A DNA stretch of 62,000 nucleotides from Gnetum montanum. Taxonomy: Eukaryota; Streptophyta; Gnetopsida; Gnetales; Gnetaceae. Below are positions 1 to 12,070 of this stretch, piece after piece; the stretch's first letter is position 1; the number at the start of each line of letters is the position of its first letter. The DNA lies in the NCBI GenBank assembly GCA_015680685.1, contig MNCI01033465.1, forward strand, positions 455,090 through 517,089, given 5' to 3'. A program made the translations under genes and the position numbers. A model generated the notes under the pieces. It was not told the origin of the DNA, made no database searches, and worked only from the letters and a program-made list of their open reading frames with translations.

Positions 1-62
1 ATATCTAAGCTAGTGGAGTAGTTTCGTGGGCTATGAGTAGAATTTAATTATTTTTTTAAGTT
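1..62. repeat. partial copy of a dispersed repeat
   Basis: The first ~62 bases (ATATCTAAGC..., ending TTTTTTTAAGTTAT) closely match 22790-22862, the right edge and flank of the foldback repeat upstream of the RPP0 gene, in the same orientation. The copy is cut by the window edge, so its other end cannot be seen. It is probably the right end of a second member of that family. Confidence 0.6.
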
Positions 63-86
63 ATATATATATATATATATATATAT
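62..86. repeat. (TA)n microsatellite
   Basis: About 12 uninterrupted TA units directly follow the partial dispersed repeat. Confidence 0.95.
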
Positions 87-2320
87 GTTTATGAGTTCTT
101 TGTTAGCACCTATTCCAATGCTCAAACTAGAATGAATGGTTGCTACGTTAATGTTAAATGCTACAACTGTGGGTGCTATGACAAGTAAAGCATTATGTTT
201 TTCATCATAGTATTTCATGAAAGCATTACGAAGCATGCCTATGAGAAATAACTTTTCGTACCAACTATTCCTCAGATAATCATTCATAAAGGGGAAACAA
301 CTTCATGCGTTCATGTGCCTTACAATTTTATTGTAGCATTTCTTTTGCTTTGCACCTAACTTATTAGAATCGTAGCCACTACAATCACAATCAATAACAA
401 TCATGGAATGAGATGATTTATTGTTGGCAATAAAGGTTATACTAAACTTTGTAATTTCTTAATTCATATTGCTGGCTCATCAACTATTTAACTATAGCTT
501 ATTCTTTCTAATCCAACCTACACCTTGTATATGCTACAAGTATCCTATGCGTCATTGACGATGAGAGCTATTTTATTTATAATTTCGATTTTCATTCTTT
601 CGAAATTTGAAGCCGGTGCCAAGGAGTTGCATGGCTTGGCGAGAAAGCAAGCATCGTCGTTTCGTTTTATACTATTGCAAAACGTCATCGGTTCAAATCC
701 CATTACAAAGGTCACGGGGCCCTCCTCTCAGGTCTCACCAAACCGGAGAAGCAACAGCCGCATACATATATACATTCAGCGAAGAAAAATGTGTCCATGC
801 GGCGGCCGTAGCAATCAATCAAAAACATTTTTTCACATGATGATGATGATGTTGATCATGATATTGGACAAGTTATCGTCCATGCCAACCAGTACTGCGA
901 CGCAGCCAAAGCGCATACCCTTTGTTGCAGCCGCAGACGCCCATTCCCAGCCACGCCATGAATGAACGACGCTGTAATTATATGTTTTCTCTCGTTTAAA
1001 TTTTTGCATTCAAAGGGCAGTCGCAACTTGATTCCAAAGACTTGTTCCTTGGTTTTGGTTACGTTGCCTCCATGTGCAAGTAGAACTCGGGAAAGTTGAT
1101 TATGAACTGACTGGAGAAAAAATGACGGTATTGTGTTTTAACTATTGATAATTGTTTCAAGGGCAAACGTGCTTTGTAATTGTTGAACACCAAAGCATAA
1201 GGATTTCCGTGTAAATTAGCCTCCAGCAGAGCTTGAGCACTATTTTGTGGTCAAACAAATCAAATAACAGGATAAGGTTGCAATTTCTCAAATACAATTA
1301 ATTAATTTCGATCTTTTAATTTTTAAATGACACCCATGTAATCACGTGTATGTTTCAAATCACAAGAACCAAGTCTGAACAATGACAAAAACTGTACGGT
1401 GGCAGAGCGAAAAATAATAGAATTGAAACTTTGGTCATCTCCTTCAATGGTATCTTAGTCGCGTAGTGGCGGTATTGCAAGTTGGCTTGGCTTGTTTTTG
1501 AACGACCTTGGATTCCAGCGCCAATTTTGAAACGCTTTTGGATCCTGTCACTGCTGCTGACGCAAAAAAATTTGAGATCCACCCACGTTCCATGATTACG
1601 AACAAAAAACTACATGTGCACCATCCCGAGTTCAATCAATGCCGACGCGCTCGTCGTAAAAATTTATTATTTTTAAAAAACCTACCGACTCAGGGCGAAA
1701 TCTCTGACCTGGCCATTCCTGGTTAAATCGATGCTTTAGTATGAGTCCAACAAAGAGCCCATTGCCATGAGCGTTACCTTCAACTGCAGCCTCACGTCCT
1801 CATCACTTCCTCGGCTTGCCCTTGGCCTTTACAGATGAATGCTATGCAATTCTTGTCACCAACTGCCCAGCCTTGCCTTGCTTTGCTTTTTAAAATCAAA
1901 CTGCATTAGCGATCCAAGGCAGTGCTGAAGCAGCAGCATAGGAAGGGACGAAGAAAGGAGGCGACGAAATCTGCAACTTGTACATGGCTCGGGGACCGGG
2001 ATGGGGACACGCTAGATCCACCTCTGCAGCCCTGCTTGTCCAGGAATTTGAAGCCCAACTCACAGTGCATGTGCGCGAGATCACCAAGTGGCCTTCGCCC
2101 CTATTCACTTTGAAATGGTCCGGCCGCGCTCTCTCCTTGTGCACCGTCTCCAACACGCAGGTTCTGCAGCTGTTGCCTCATGCCGCTAAAGTGCTGCGCG
2201 TTGAAGACCTTCTCGAGGACACGGTCACGGTTATGGAGGCGTCGAAGTCCCTGTGCCATGTGCGGGAGTACGCGGCTGCAGCGGGTTTTGGTGCACTAAC
2301 GCATCGCAACATCCAGCAAT
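87..2320. other. unassigned DNA, no supported gene
   Basis: This stretch has no ORF that I recognise. The part around 1920-2320 is clearly more GC-rich than its surroundings and is open in several frames on both strands. A + strand frame from about 1978 to 2325 encodes roughly 115 residues with no recognisable motif. It could be an exon or gene relic, but nothing in the sequence (splice context, family motif) decides this. Confidence 0.4.
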
Positions 2321-2500
2321 GTTAGAGCGTTTTTTTCCCATTTCGTGGGATCTGGCGTCGCGTGGCGGTGGCGACAAACTTCACCCTCCTCCCACCCACA
2401 TTGTAGCGTTTTTTCCCCATTTCGTGGGATCTGGCGTGGCGTGGCGTGGCGTGGCGTGGAGTGGTGGTGGCGACAAACTCCACCCTCCTCCCACCCACCA
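2321..2500. repeat. ~80-bp tandem duplication with GTGGC pentamer expansion
   Basis: Two direct copies (2321-2400 and 2401-2500) share CATTTCGTGGGATCTGGCG, then a GTGGC-rich tract, then CGACAAACT(T/C)CACCCTCC. The second copy is longer because the pentamer GTGGC is reiterated about four times. This is simple slippage and unequal duplication, and it explains the open frames on both strands here. Confidence 0.85.
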
Positions 2501-2639
2501 TTGCACCAAAAGCATTGCCATCTCGTCCAAAATAAAAAGGTCTTTTGTCATTAAAACAATTTTGTTCTTCTTTCATGAAACTAAAATTCATCAATGTTCA
2601 TTACACTGAAGAAAGATCATTACACTGAAGAAAGAGGGA

Positions 2640-4369
2640 ACGACCAAGTGAAAATGACAAGGGTGTGACCTCGAGGGGATTTTTTGAGTACTCTTCTTGA
2701 ATTTCTTGGTGTGGTTTATCACTTCTTATGGAAAGTATCATCACTCTATTGTTGACCTTGAAGTTAAAGTCTTTGCATGGTGTGGCTCCCTACAAAAAAA
2801 TCATAAAAATATAAAATCCAGAAAAAACAATAATGGGAATTCAAAGCACACCCCTTAGACATAATAATGGCCTACAAACACTGGTTATGAGGCCGAAAAA
2901 ACATGTTACCCATGTCTAAAGGCTCCCCTCTAACTAAGGCCCTTCCTTCCTTCTTCTCTTTTCTTTTCTTTTTGGAGTGATGATTGTTGTTTGAGGTGGT
3001 TGTGGCCTCATGGTGGTAGGTAGGAGGAAACACATCAATGTGAAGTCATTGTTAGTGGTATGGACTTGGTCTAAAACTTGGACGAATAGGTATGCGGATC
3101 ATTTTAATCACATTTGACACAAGAACCTATTGCGGACATGATAAAGCACCTTTCATGCCTCTCTCTGCAATCCATTCTCGTCCCATTATTCACCTTACCA
3201 CTACATACAATTATGAGCCTTTTTGTTTTGTGTAGTATAGTGTAACATCCCAACGAAGCAAGTTGTGTGTTGTTTGGAACAAAGACATGAGCTACATTTA
3301 ACTTCTAAGGTGCCCATGAACATCTCTAGAAGTGGTTATGCAAGGGCATTACGGTAGGAACCTTCTTTGGGGAGAAACCACTTGCATAACTTTTGTTGAT
3401 CATGCCTTTAAACTAACCTTCACATCTTCTAGAATATCAGTGATGATTTCTCTAAATTTATGTATGATTTTAGGACTATTTCTCATCAATTTTAATTAAT
3501 TTTTCCTACTTATCTATCTCAATATCCTTCAACTTCCAAAAACTTTCTTGTCCCTCTTCTGCATTGGACGTTTGGTTTTATTGTTTGAAAACTTATGTGA
3601 TTCTAGAGTTACACTTATTAGTTATGGGGGCTAAGGATGCTTACTTTGAAATTTTTGAAATTTTTCCAGCATCCTATTTTTGAACATTATGATAACTAAT
3701 AGTAATTGACCAAAAGAAGGTGAACAACTTGATGATTTTAGTTACTTCATAGCCTTAGACATAGTACACTATCATCACCTTGTGCTTAAATGCAAACTAA
3801 GAGATCCAAAATGAGTGGATTATTAAGGAAAATTTACCAAAACTAATGTTGATCCTTTGGTTCCTACAAGTGATGCTAAAGAAATGCCTAAGGAAGAAGG
3901 TCTTTTTCTAAACATGAAAACGAAGCCAAAAGAGAGATAATGGAGCATATGCCCTTAGATAAATAGTAGCACATATAGGATAGTAGCTCAAACATCACAT
4001 GTTTGCTAAATCCATGGGACAATGAGAAGAAATTTCAATCCATCCTTCAAGAACATTCTGCATAACTAGAGAAGCATCAACATTATAATCAAGGATGGAC
4101 ATCTGCCACCACTAGTGGCAATAAGAAGAATCATCTTTAGAAACCTTTTAAATACCTTTGCAAATTTTGTAATATTTAATGTCTATCCAATTTTTTTGTC
4201 ACTTTATTATTTTGTCTGCATCCACTCGAATAAAATTTTGTAATGCAACACTTAGAGCCAATTAGTACTTAGAATCAGTTAATAATCTCATACCTTCTCA
4301 ATATTTTGTAAAGAACTTATTTCTTCTTTTGTTCACTCAAGGAAAAGTTTTCATTCAATCGTGGGAGTA
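2640..4369 (+). mobile_element. element C: 3' noncoding tail of a gypsy-type retrotransposon
   Basis: This stretch lacks coding capacity but is colinear, with divergence, with the 3' tails of elements A (about 32.3-33.84 kb) and B (about 37.3-39.22 kb). Shared landmarks are GGGTGTGACCTCGAGGGG, the AAAGTCTTTGCATGGTGTGG segment, CTTAGACATAATAA and CTAACTAAGGCCCT. It ends in a purine-rich tract CGTGGGAGTA (4360-4369), a plausible polypurine tract directly before an LTR. Everything 5' of about 2640 in this element is missing. It is the oldest-looking of the three tails. Confidence 0.75.
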
Positions 4370-5225
4370 TGATAAATCATATTTTTTCATAGGCCCCAAT
4401 ATTGAATCCCCAATATCATAGCACAAGTATGATATCGAATACCCGATATCACGAGGTTTGTTTTTGCATATAAATATGTGTGCGCCAACCTTGTATTCGG
4501 CATCTTTTGGTCATTTTGTAGCTAGACTCTTGCAATTTTATTTCGTGGTCTCAGAGAATAGTCAATGAGTGCCTGCAATGTGGATTTGAGTCAGTTGTAT
4601 GACATCTTATTCAAGTGGCAATGTACCTGGACACATTCCATGAATGGCAATAAGATCGAGATTGATTCTTATTCATTGTAGCACTTTGACTTAGATTAAA
4701 TTTACTTCTAATGCAATTTATGTTACATGTACTTGGTTAATATTTATATTTTTATGTAAGTTAATCAATTGGCGGAATGAGGGCAACCAGTTTCGAGTGT
4801 AAACAAGTATTCGCTTAGTAATCTCAGCAACATTATTACTTGGTTCACCTAGTAGCATAACACTTAGTAATCCCAATAGTGGATATATGGGTTCAGGATG
4901 TGTACAATAAGCTAGGAATAGACACTCATCGCTCATAGGCTAATTTAGACCTTATCTTTCCATTATTAATTAAATAAAATAATTAATGTCTCCATTATTG
5001 TTAAGACTAGCATAAGGCCAGTGTGACATCAACAATCATATACCTCACTTTGGACTAAATCATACGTGACAGAGCTACCATTAGTTCAAGTGGGAAGATA
5101 GCAAACTGCAATCAATGCATAACAATCTAGATGCCACAACTAGTTCCATCACGGAATATGATCGGATTGTGCATGAACACTTATGATTTGTATGGTTGGG
5201 TGTAGGAGGTACTCGTCACTCATCA
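4370..5225 (+). mobile_element. LTR of element C (3' LTR, + orientation)
   Basis: It begins TGATAAATCAT (a mutated TGATGAG terminus), contains GATATCGAATACCCGATATC and a TATAAATA promoter-like motif near 4480, and ends CACTCATCA at 5225. It is colinear with the LTRs at 33842 and 39225 but strongly diverged. No 5-bp target-site duplication is seen, as expected because the 5' partner LTR is gone. It directly abuts element D, which runs on the opposite strand. Confidence 0.75.
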
Positions 5226-5276
5226 GCATTGTTTATTATATGCCTTGTGCAATTCATTTGATAATAGGGTCACTAA

Positions 5277-6340
5277 TCAGTTCTCATCTAGCATGTTGAG
5301 GTTCATCAATTTTTCTTTTTGTGCTAGGCTTAGGTCCAAGTCTAAGTTACATGTAGTTGAAAGTGTACCAAGTTCTTGTTGGATAGGAAGTGTTGGGAGC
5401 TTTTCATACACGATCTCATAGTGAGAGTAACCTATAGGAACTTTCCATGTTGAATGATAAGCCCAAAGGTCTTCATTATGTTTAGAGCTCCAATCCCTCC
5501 TATATTTACTAACCATGCAAGTTAGTAATTTTATAATCTCCCTATTAGTGACTTCAACTTGATCATTCACTTAGGGGTGGTACAGAGTTGTTAATTTATG
5601 TTCAACCCCCAAGAGTTACATGAGTTTGCAAAAAGTGACACCTGTGAAATGTGTACTATTATCAAAAATAAGAGAACATGTCACCCCAAACTTGTTTACA
5701 ACATGTTGTTGTACAAACTGGGCCATAGTAGATCATGTACAATCAACGATCACCATAGCTTTTTCTCATTTTGTGCAATAGTGAAGAGCTATAATGATGT
5801 ATGCCTTTTCATTAGATATGAGATTGATGGACCCCAAAAAGTTAATTCCCTAAAGATTGAAAGGTTCCAATGGTTGGATCCACTGTTACGGTCCTTCCAT
5901 ATGAGCAGTCATCCCCCCATCACGTTGGCATCTATCATAGGAGTGGACAAAGTGATGGATGTCCCTAAAGAGTGTAGGCCAATAGTACCCTACCATGAGG
6001 ATCTTAATGGTCATTCACCTCCCAACATAGTGGCCCCCATAAGGGCCCTCATGTGCATCTTGGAGGACTTGTAGTTCATCTGCATCAGAGACACACCATC
6101 GTATTCTATCATTTACGTAAACCTTGTAAAGATTTCCATTAATCTCCATGAAGTGTTTGGCCTAGTGAAGAAATTGTTGTTTCTTCTTTTGATCCCACTC
6201 CTATGGTATCTCTTGAGTGAGAAGATAGGACAAGATGTTTGCATACTAGTTGGTTTCTTTAGGGTCTTGTTCACTAATAGCACTAGCAAATAGGAGTTCA
6301 TCAAGAAATTGGTCTAATAATGGACTCTCATCCTTCTTGC
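5277..6340 (-). pseudogene. element D integrase (INT), broken
   Basis: Recognisable blocks, upstream to downstream on the - strand: a zinc-binding-type region around 6000-5880 (GYYWPTLFRDIHHFV... then CQRDGG), a core block whose first catalytic Asp has become Asn (GINFLG, about 5840), IFDNSTHF with the second Asp (about 5650), and VEVTNREIIKLL with the catalytic Glu (about 5550). The C-terminal part reads WAYHSTWKVPIGYSHYEIVYEK. Several stops interrupt the frame, so it cannot encode an active enzyme. Element B (35.5-36.2 kb) has the same blocks with the first Asp intact. Confidence 0.75.
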
Positions 6341-6347
6341 TATCCCA

Positions 6348-7790
6348 TTATAACCAAGACAAGTGGTTGGCAATTACATTCTTAGTTCCCTTTCTATCCA
6401 CCATCATTAGATCAAAATTTTGTAAGATCACCAACCACCGTATGACACATGAACTCACCATCGACTTATTCATGAGGAATCGAATAACACTGTCATCAAT
6501 ATGCACAAGAACTTTATATCCAAACACATAGTACTTGAATTTCTCTAGAGTATACACCACTACCATGAGCTCTTTTTTGTGGTGATGTAATTAATCTACA
6601 ATGCTCTTGCTTATACAATGGATGTAATATGGACATTTCTAATCATCCAACTATGTAAGCACAACTTCTAAGACATAGTTAGATGCATACATCATGATAT
6701 GAAAGGACCTAGACTAGTTTGGTGCTCGTATAATGGGAGTTTCTACAAGCTTTAGCTTGAGTTGCTGGAATGGATGCTTGCATTCCTTAGTCCAAATAAA
6801 TGGTGCATCTTTCTTTCTCAACTCCACTAATAATTTGGAGATCTTTGAAAAGTTCTCAATCGAACGCTCATAATAACTAGTGTGTCCAAGGAATGACCAC
6901 ACATCTTTGATAGTGTCTAGTTGCCTAGTGATTTCTTGGATGACCCTTACTTTTTCTAGGTCTACCTCAATCCCATTTCTTGAAATTCAATGCCCCAATA
7001 TAATGCCTCCTTTGATCATCAAATGGCTCTTTTACCAATTAAGCCTCATATTGATCTCCACACCTCTTTGAAGCACTTACTCTAGACAGTCCAAGGCTTG
7101 CTCGAATGTATCTCCATAGGTGGAGAAGTTATCCATGAAGACTTCCACCCTACTACTGATTTGCTATTCAAATATGTTGAGGACCAAACAATGGAAAGTG
7201 GCAGGAGCATTACATAAGAAAAAGGGCATCTTTTGATATGTAAAAATCCCAAAAGGAATTATGAATGTCATTTTGGCTTGGTTCTCCAATGCAATCTGGA
7301 TTTTTCTATAGCCACTATAACCATCTAAAAGGTTGTAATAGCAATGCTCTATGATTGTAGCTAATACTTGGTCCAAAATGGTAACAGAAAGTGATCTTTG
7401 TAAGTCACCATGTTCAACAACCTGAAATCGATACAAACCCTCCACTTGCCAACTTTCTTTGGCACTATAACGAGTGGGCTAACCCACTTGCTATTTGCAA
7501 TAGGGTAAATGAACCTTGCATTGAGGAGTTTTTCAATCTCCTCCTTGGTGATCTACTTGAGCTTAAGGTTCAAGCATCTCTATGGTTTCCTTTGTGGTTT
7601 GATGGAGGGATCTATATAGATTCTATACTGGCATATACTTGGGTCTATTCTAGTGAGCTCATGATATGACCAAGCAAAGGTTGTTGGCCATTTGTTCACA
7701 ACTTCTAGTAACTTCTTCTTTTGTTCACAAGCAAGTGTGGCATTGATGATGATTGGCTTACCATTATTTAAAAAGGCATACTCCATGCCT
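6348..7790 (-). pseudogene. element D reverse transcriptase and RNase H, broken
   Basis: The - strand shows the pre-RT linker (7786-7580, AWSYHELTRIDPSICQYRI), then RT motifs LLDGYSGYRKIQIALE and FIIPFGIFTYQKMPF (7350-7220). The active-site segment near 7130 reads FMDNFS, where active gypsy RTs have FMDD or YVDD, so a catalytic Asp is Asn. The connection and RNase H segments follow: HTSYYERSIENFSKISKLL (6900-6840) and VVVYTLEKFKYYVFGYKVLVH (6566-6500). Stops separate the blocks. This is an inactive remnant. Confidence 0.8.
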
Positions 7791-7889
7791 ACTAGTAAAG
7801 CCTTCGACTCAAGGGGCTCCTACTTGAAAGTCTCTAGAATTTCCAACTCTTCCCAATTGATTTCTCCTTGTTCATCAAAGAGTGGGTGA

Positions 7890-8500
7890 TGGATCTACTC
7901 CATTTGATTCATGCTCTCTATGTAAGAGCTTATGAGGCTCTTGATTGGTTCCATGCATATTTTTGATTCAACCACTCTATCTATTATAAGCCACTACGTA
8001 GCCTCCTGTCTAGTGGCTACAATATACCAACACCTTTGAATTTCAAAAACATCAACATATTGACTACATGCTTTATGGGATATGCTCTTGATAGTCCATA
8101 ATATTTGCACATAGTGGCACCTTGTGTCACTGTACACAATGCATGGAACATGCTTTTTCTCAATCTTTCCAAACCCATCCTCCTTGGAAATTTCCAAGGA
8201 GAGATCTTAGATCCCCAACCATGCATCAATTGTACTCACCCATGTTCTTCCCATGATGATAGGAAAGTCCCCCTTAGCATTCTCCACATGGATCACTAGG
8301 AAATCAAAAGGATATGATCATCCATAAACAATGGCCACAATGTCCTCAATCAATCCCAAAGGAACAATGATGGATTACTCTATTAGTTCTAATCTTATGT
8401 TGCTCTTTTTTAGTGGAGGTAGGTTCTAGGCTTTGCACATCTTTTGTGAAATCAAATTCACTCTAAAACCTAAGTCCAAAAAGCTTTATAAGTTTCATTT
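7890..8500 (-). pseudogene. element D protease region, broken
   Basis: The - strand frame contains the run GDFPIIMGRTWVSTIDA (about 8270-8220) and then segments matching the region downstream of the protease core of element A at 31.35-31.62 kb (LEISKEDGFGKIEKKHVPCI against LEISKENTFRKIEKKKVPCI). This is the C-terminal flank of a retroviral-type aspartic protease. The active-site part (expected near 8450) is too decayed to read. Stops and shifts are present. Confidence 0.65.
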
Positions 8501-8999
8501 CTAGCAATCTACAAATAAATAAGGGGTCTTCCAAGATCAAATCTCTTCTTGGGAAGATTGTAGACCCTTATACAATCAATGACCACATGGGTCAACATGA
8601 CAATATGCAACTGGGGATTATTTTGGTTTGAAGGAGGCTCGATGGATGTTGCAGATGATGTAGGAGTAGGGTTCATAGCCAAAGGTGTCTATGAGGGCTT
8701 CATTGGGTTGTTTGTTTTAAAGAAAGATTCCTTGCATGACTTAAAGTTAGAACCACTCAACTAAAAAAGCCAGCTAGAAGTTTACTGCCTTTGATGCATT
8801 TCTTTGCTATGGTTGTGCTAGCATCTCACCCTGCATAGATGGAGTAGGTTTAGGGTTTAGGGTTGTGGGTGGAGGTGTAGAAGTGGAATGATGTGGAGGA
8901 GGATGATAGGAAAATTGGGACATCAACCTTGATGATGGTGCTCTACAATATTAAGAAGGGTAGTAGTGGTGTTAAAAGGAAGCATGACTAGAAGAGTCA

Positions 9000-10200
9000 C
9001 ATGGAGAAATGGGTGGTTGAACATAGTACCCATAAGAATCAAGTTGACGATAAGGGTATTGTTGCCTTGGAGATGGCATCCCCCATGACTATGGGTGTTT
9101 CCACTACTAATATTAATCATGAGGTTACAATGGCACTCCACTCAGATAGTACGTTTGGTGGTGGAACTACTACTGATAGTTTCATTGTGGATAAGGCAAC
9201 CTCCTAGGTGCTTGTCATATTACCAATTTGAGATTTAAAGCATACATCCTAGATTCTTTCAAGTATGACATAATAGGGAAATATCCTTTGGAATGTTCAT
9301 ATTGGCATATGTCACACTCGCTATCATCTGATGTGGAATCTACAACCTTCCCAACTATTGCAGCTTTTCCCTTAGCCTTATGATATTCATGTATAACCTC
9401 CTTTTTCTTCCTTTTATCATGACTCCTACCTCCTTGGTCTCTATTCTCCTCAACAATTCTTAGAGCAATTTGCAATTTTTCATCCAAGGCATCCCACATT
9501 TTATCAATCTTAGCTAATATTTCATAAAAAGATCTTTGTATTAGCAAGGTTTCCCTCTACACCACTTCATTAAGTGGTGCCTCCTCTCTCTTGCAAAGAG
9601 AAGGGTCCCTATTATACTCCTCTACACTTGCTCATTTTTTTAGCTCATCCTCTTCCTTGGCTACTTGCTCAATGAGCCTTTGGATTTGATGGGACCTTAG
9701 CTCCAATAGTCTCCCTTGGGCATAGACTCCAAGAGTTCTCCTCATTTTAGTTTGAAGCCCATATATGATTTGGCGTAGTTGATCCCTTTGAGAATAACCA
9801 TGGCCTAGACATTAATGTAACAAGGAGTAATACTTGTCCATGGCTGCATCCAAGGACTCATGAGTTTCTTATTCTCATCCCTAAATTTGCCTTCTCAAGT
9901 TGGACATTATGGAGTATGTCTAATACTTTTCATTGAACAATTCAAGCATCATACTTCATCTCTAAATAGATTCTAATTCCAAGGACTAGTACCAACTTTC
10001 TGCTTCCTTGATGAGTATCCTTAGAAACGGTTTCAACTTTTGCTGGTCATTCTCCACGTTCTATGAGGCATAAGCATCGTGAAACGCTTGCAAGTGGTTT
10101 TGTGGATCTAAATTATACCCCCTTTCAAACTTGGGGATATTATTCATGTCCAACCATTTGATTTGACTATCTTTCACATGCTTAGTTGGAATCCGTACAA
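9000..10200 (-). pseudogene. element D Gag, broken
   Basis: Read on the - strand from about 10160, the frame shows a retrotransposon-gag pattern: IPKFERGYNLDPQNHLQAFHDAY, a decayed AESWY...LE block (plants usually have A-x-x-W-Y-x-x-L-P), and GYSQRDQLRQIIYGLQ. A lysine-rich segment (9430-9360) and a cysteine-containing remnant CDICQYEHSKG (about 9310) follow; the latter may be what is left of a zinc knuckle. Several in-frame stops are present. The + strand ORFs over 10163-10695 are antisense shadows of low-complexity Gag-flank sequence. Confidence 0.65.
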
Positions 10201-11269
10201 CCTTTGTAATGTTCAACATGTTTTAGGTTATCAGCAAAGGTTTGTCATAATCATAAGAGTCTCAATGACCCCTCTAATGGCCATGATGCCTATGATGAGT
10301 CCTAATGTCCCTTCTTTCTCTGTTTTGATCATCTTCCTACTTATCATGCCCATGATCATCATTACAGCAAGCTCTGTGATCATCCCTATCCTGTTGTTCA
10401 CCTCCATCAAGTTGGAGGAGGAAGATGATGAGGATGAAGAAGGTAAAGAGGGAGGAGAACCAGAACCAAAACGGTGCCTACTACTTCCCCTTCTTTGATC
10501 CCTATTCTATTTACCATGTTTGTCTTTTTCTTGGTGCTTTTCCTCATTCCTACCCTAGATGCCTTCTTTCGAGGCCCTTTAATCATGGGATCCATTGTTC
10601 CCAAAACCAAGGTTTTTCACAATAGACTAAAAATGCTGGTTAAGGGTCTCCTCATCAAAGAGAAAAGGAAAATCAATGTAATGAAAGCTCCCTAAAAAGA
10701 AGTCCTCATCTTCTTTGTGTGTCTGTAGGAACAACTAGGTATGGCCTCGTTTACCTTTTATGGCATCATATCAAGCTTCTATTTGTCAATATTTCTTTTT
10801 CTGTGTTTGTATGGGATGATAATCCCAATAAGTATGATCTTGTAGTTCATACTTAGAATTGTGTCATGCAAAGCCCATCCTAATAAAATTGTTTAACAAC
10901 ATTGCAGGAACAGATCATTTAAGAGGTAACAAGATGTTGCCTTCTATGTCCCTCCATTGCAACTGCTCATCCTGATGTAGGATGAAGGTGAAGTCCAAAG
11001 TATATTCATCCAAATGTGTGTAGACCACCTTAAAGTATTGAGGCAAAGAGTGTCCTGTGGCCTTCCTATCTTTACTTATTGGAATTGCCCACGAACAGTG
11101 GCAAAGAATCTTCCTTGTGAGAGGAAGCCATATCAATGATTGAGAAAAATGGTGTGCTTTTATTATTTTCTTTATTATTAATGATGTTAGTGTTAAGTTC
11201 CTTTTACAATGTCTATGAATGATTTCGCTATCTCCTCGAGGTAGCGCACTTAGCTAACTAAAGTCCTTG

Positions 11270-12070
11270 GCAATAGTGCTAACCTCCTACACCCAACCGT
11301 ATGAATTACAAGTATTCACATGCAATTCAATTGAATTCCATGGACTTTAGCTCTTTAGATGCCAATAGTAAAGATAGTAACTTAAGGATGCGATCGTTGT
11401 CTTCTTGGCTACACTTATATAAGAGCATATGGTTAAGTGGAGCTAAGGCACAGGATTTGTATTAATTTTATATTTTTATCTAATTATCCTAAACGTACAA
11501 CAAAGTAATTAATGAAGTATTAATCTAAGTAACTAACTAATGTCTTAGCCTACTTCCTAGCATAAGTATCGAGTCCCACCTTCCGTACACAACCTAAACA
11601 TGTTACAATGTTGTTGGGTTACCAAGTGATATCACTATTGGGATTACCAAGCGTTAACATTATGCTCAAGGTTGTAGTACTTATGTGTATACTTAAATGT
11701 GTTTAAGTAATTAACTAGAACATGTAAATAAAATTCATGAATAGTAAATTGCATAAAAGTAAACATTAATCTATTTCCCAGTGTGCAAGGTTTATCAAGA
11801 ATCTCGACTTTATTGCCATTACGACAATGTGTTCAGGTACATTGGTGCTCAAATAATGATCCATACAATCCTTGACTCCTACTGCAGCACTTAGAAAATA
11901 TTCTAACTACTGCGGAAAGAAACTGCAAGAACTTCGTTATGCTATTGACTAACTAATGCCATAAATGGGATGGGTGCATGCATTTATATAGGCATAGATA
12001 AATGTTATGTTGACCCATATATGTTGACGCATCAAAACATGCATCGACAGAACCCAACGATGATTCATCA
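11270..12070 (-). mobile_element. LTR of element D (5' LTR, - orientation)
   Basis: The region runs from about AGTGCTAACCTCCTACACCCAACC (left, a decayed form of the family's GAGTGGCGAGGTACCCCTACACTC end) to GATGATTCATCA (ending 12070). It matches the LTR at 23303-24114 in the same orientation over GTTACCAAG..., AATTAATCTAAGTAA... and GTCGAGATTC-type segments. The left boundary is uncertain by a few bases. No convincing tRNA-primer site is visible just inside it. Confidence 0.65.

Larger units (their letters stand above)
5226..12070 (-). mobile_element. element D: decayed - strand Ty3/gypsy retrotransposon
   Basis: Reading leftwards from the LTR at about 11270-12070, the order is Gag (about 10.2-9.0 kb), PR (about 8.5-7.9 kb), RT and RNase H (7.79-6.35 kb) and INT (6.3-5.28 kb). 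That is the Ty3/gypsy order. All domains carry stops and shifts. The PR-linker sequence aligns with element A and the RH/INT sequence with element B, so A, B and D are one family. The 3' LTR is missing: the element stops at the opposite-strand LTR of element C. INT style (W/GI-D-F-x-G-x-I, QAKVTNREI-like block) and the absence of a visible chromodomain suggest the non-chromovirus OTA (Athila/Tat-like) branch, by inference. Confidence 0.8.

Noticed and set aside
640-730. GGTTCAAATCCC word like a tRNA T-arm
   Set aside because: No matching acceptor stem or D-arm at tRNA spacing could be folded around it; not a tRNA gene.
525-965. 146-codon + strand ORF
   Set aside because: No recognisable domain, no splice or promoter context, and an overlapping alternative frame of similar openness.
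1978-2325. 115-codon ORF in a GC-richer patch
   Set aside because: Open in several frames on both strands and partly within a tandem duplication; mentioned as unassigned rather than called as a gene.
10163-10695. + strand ORFs with acidic/low-complexity translation
   Set aside because: They lie antisense over the Gag flank of element D and have no motif; composition-driven shadows.
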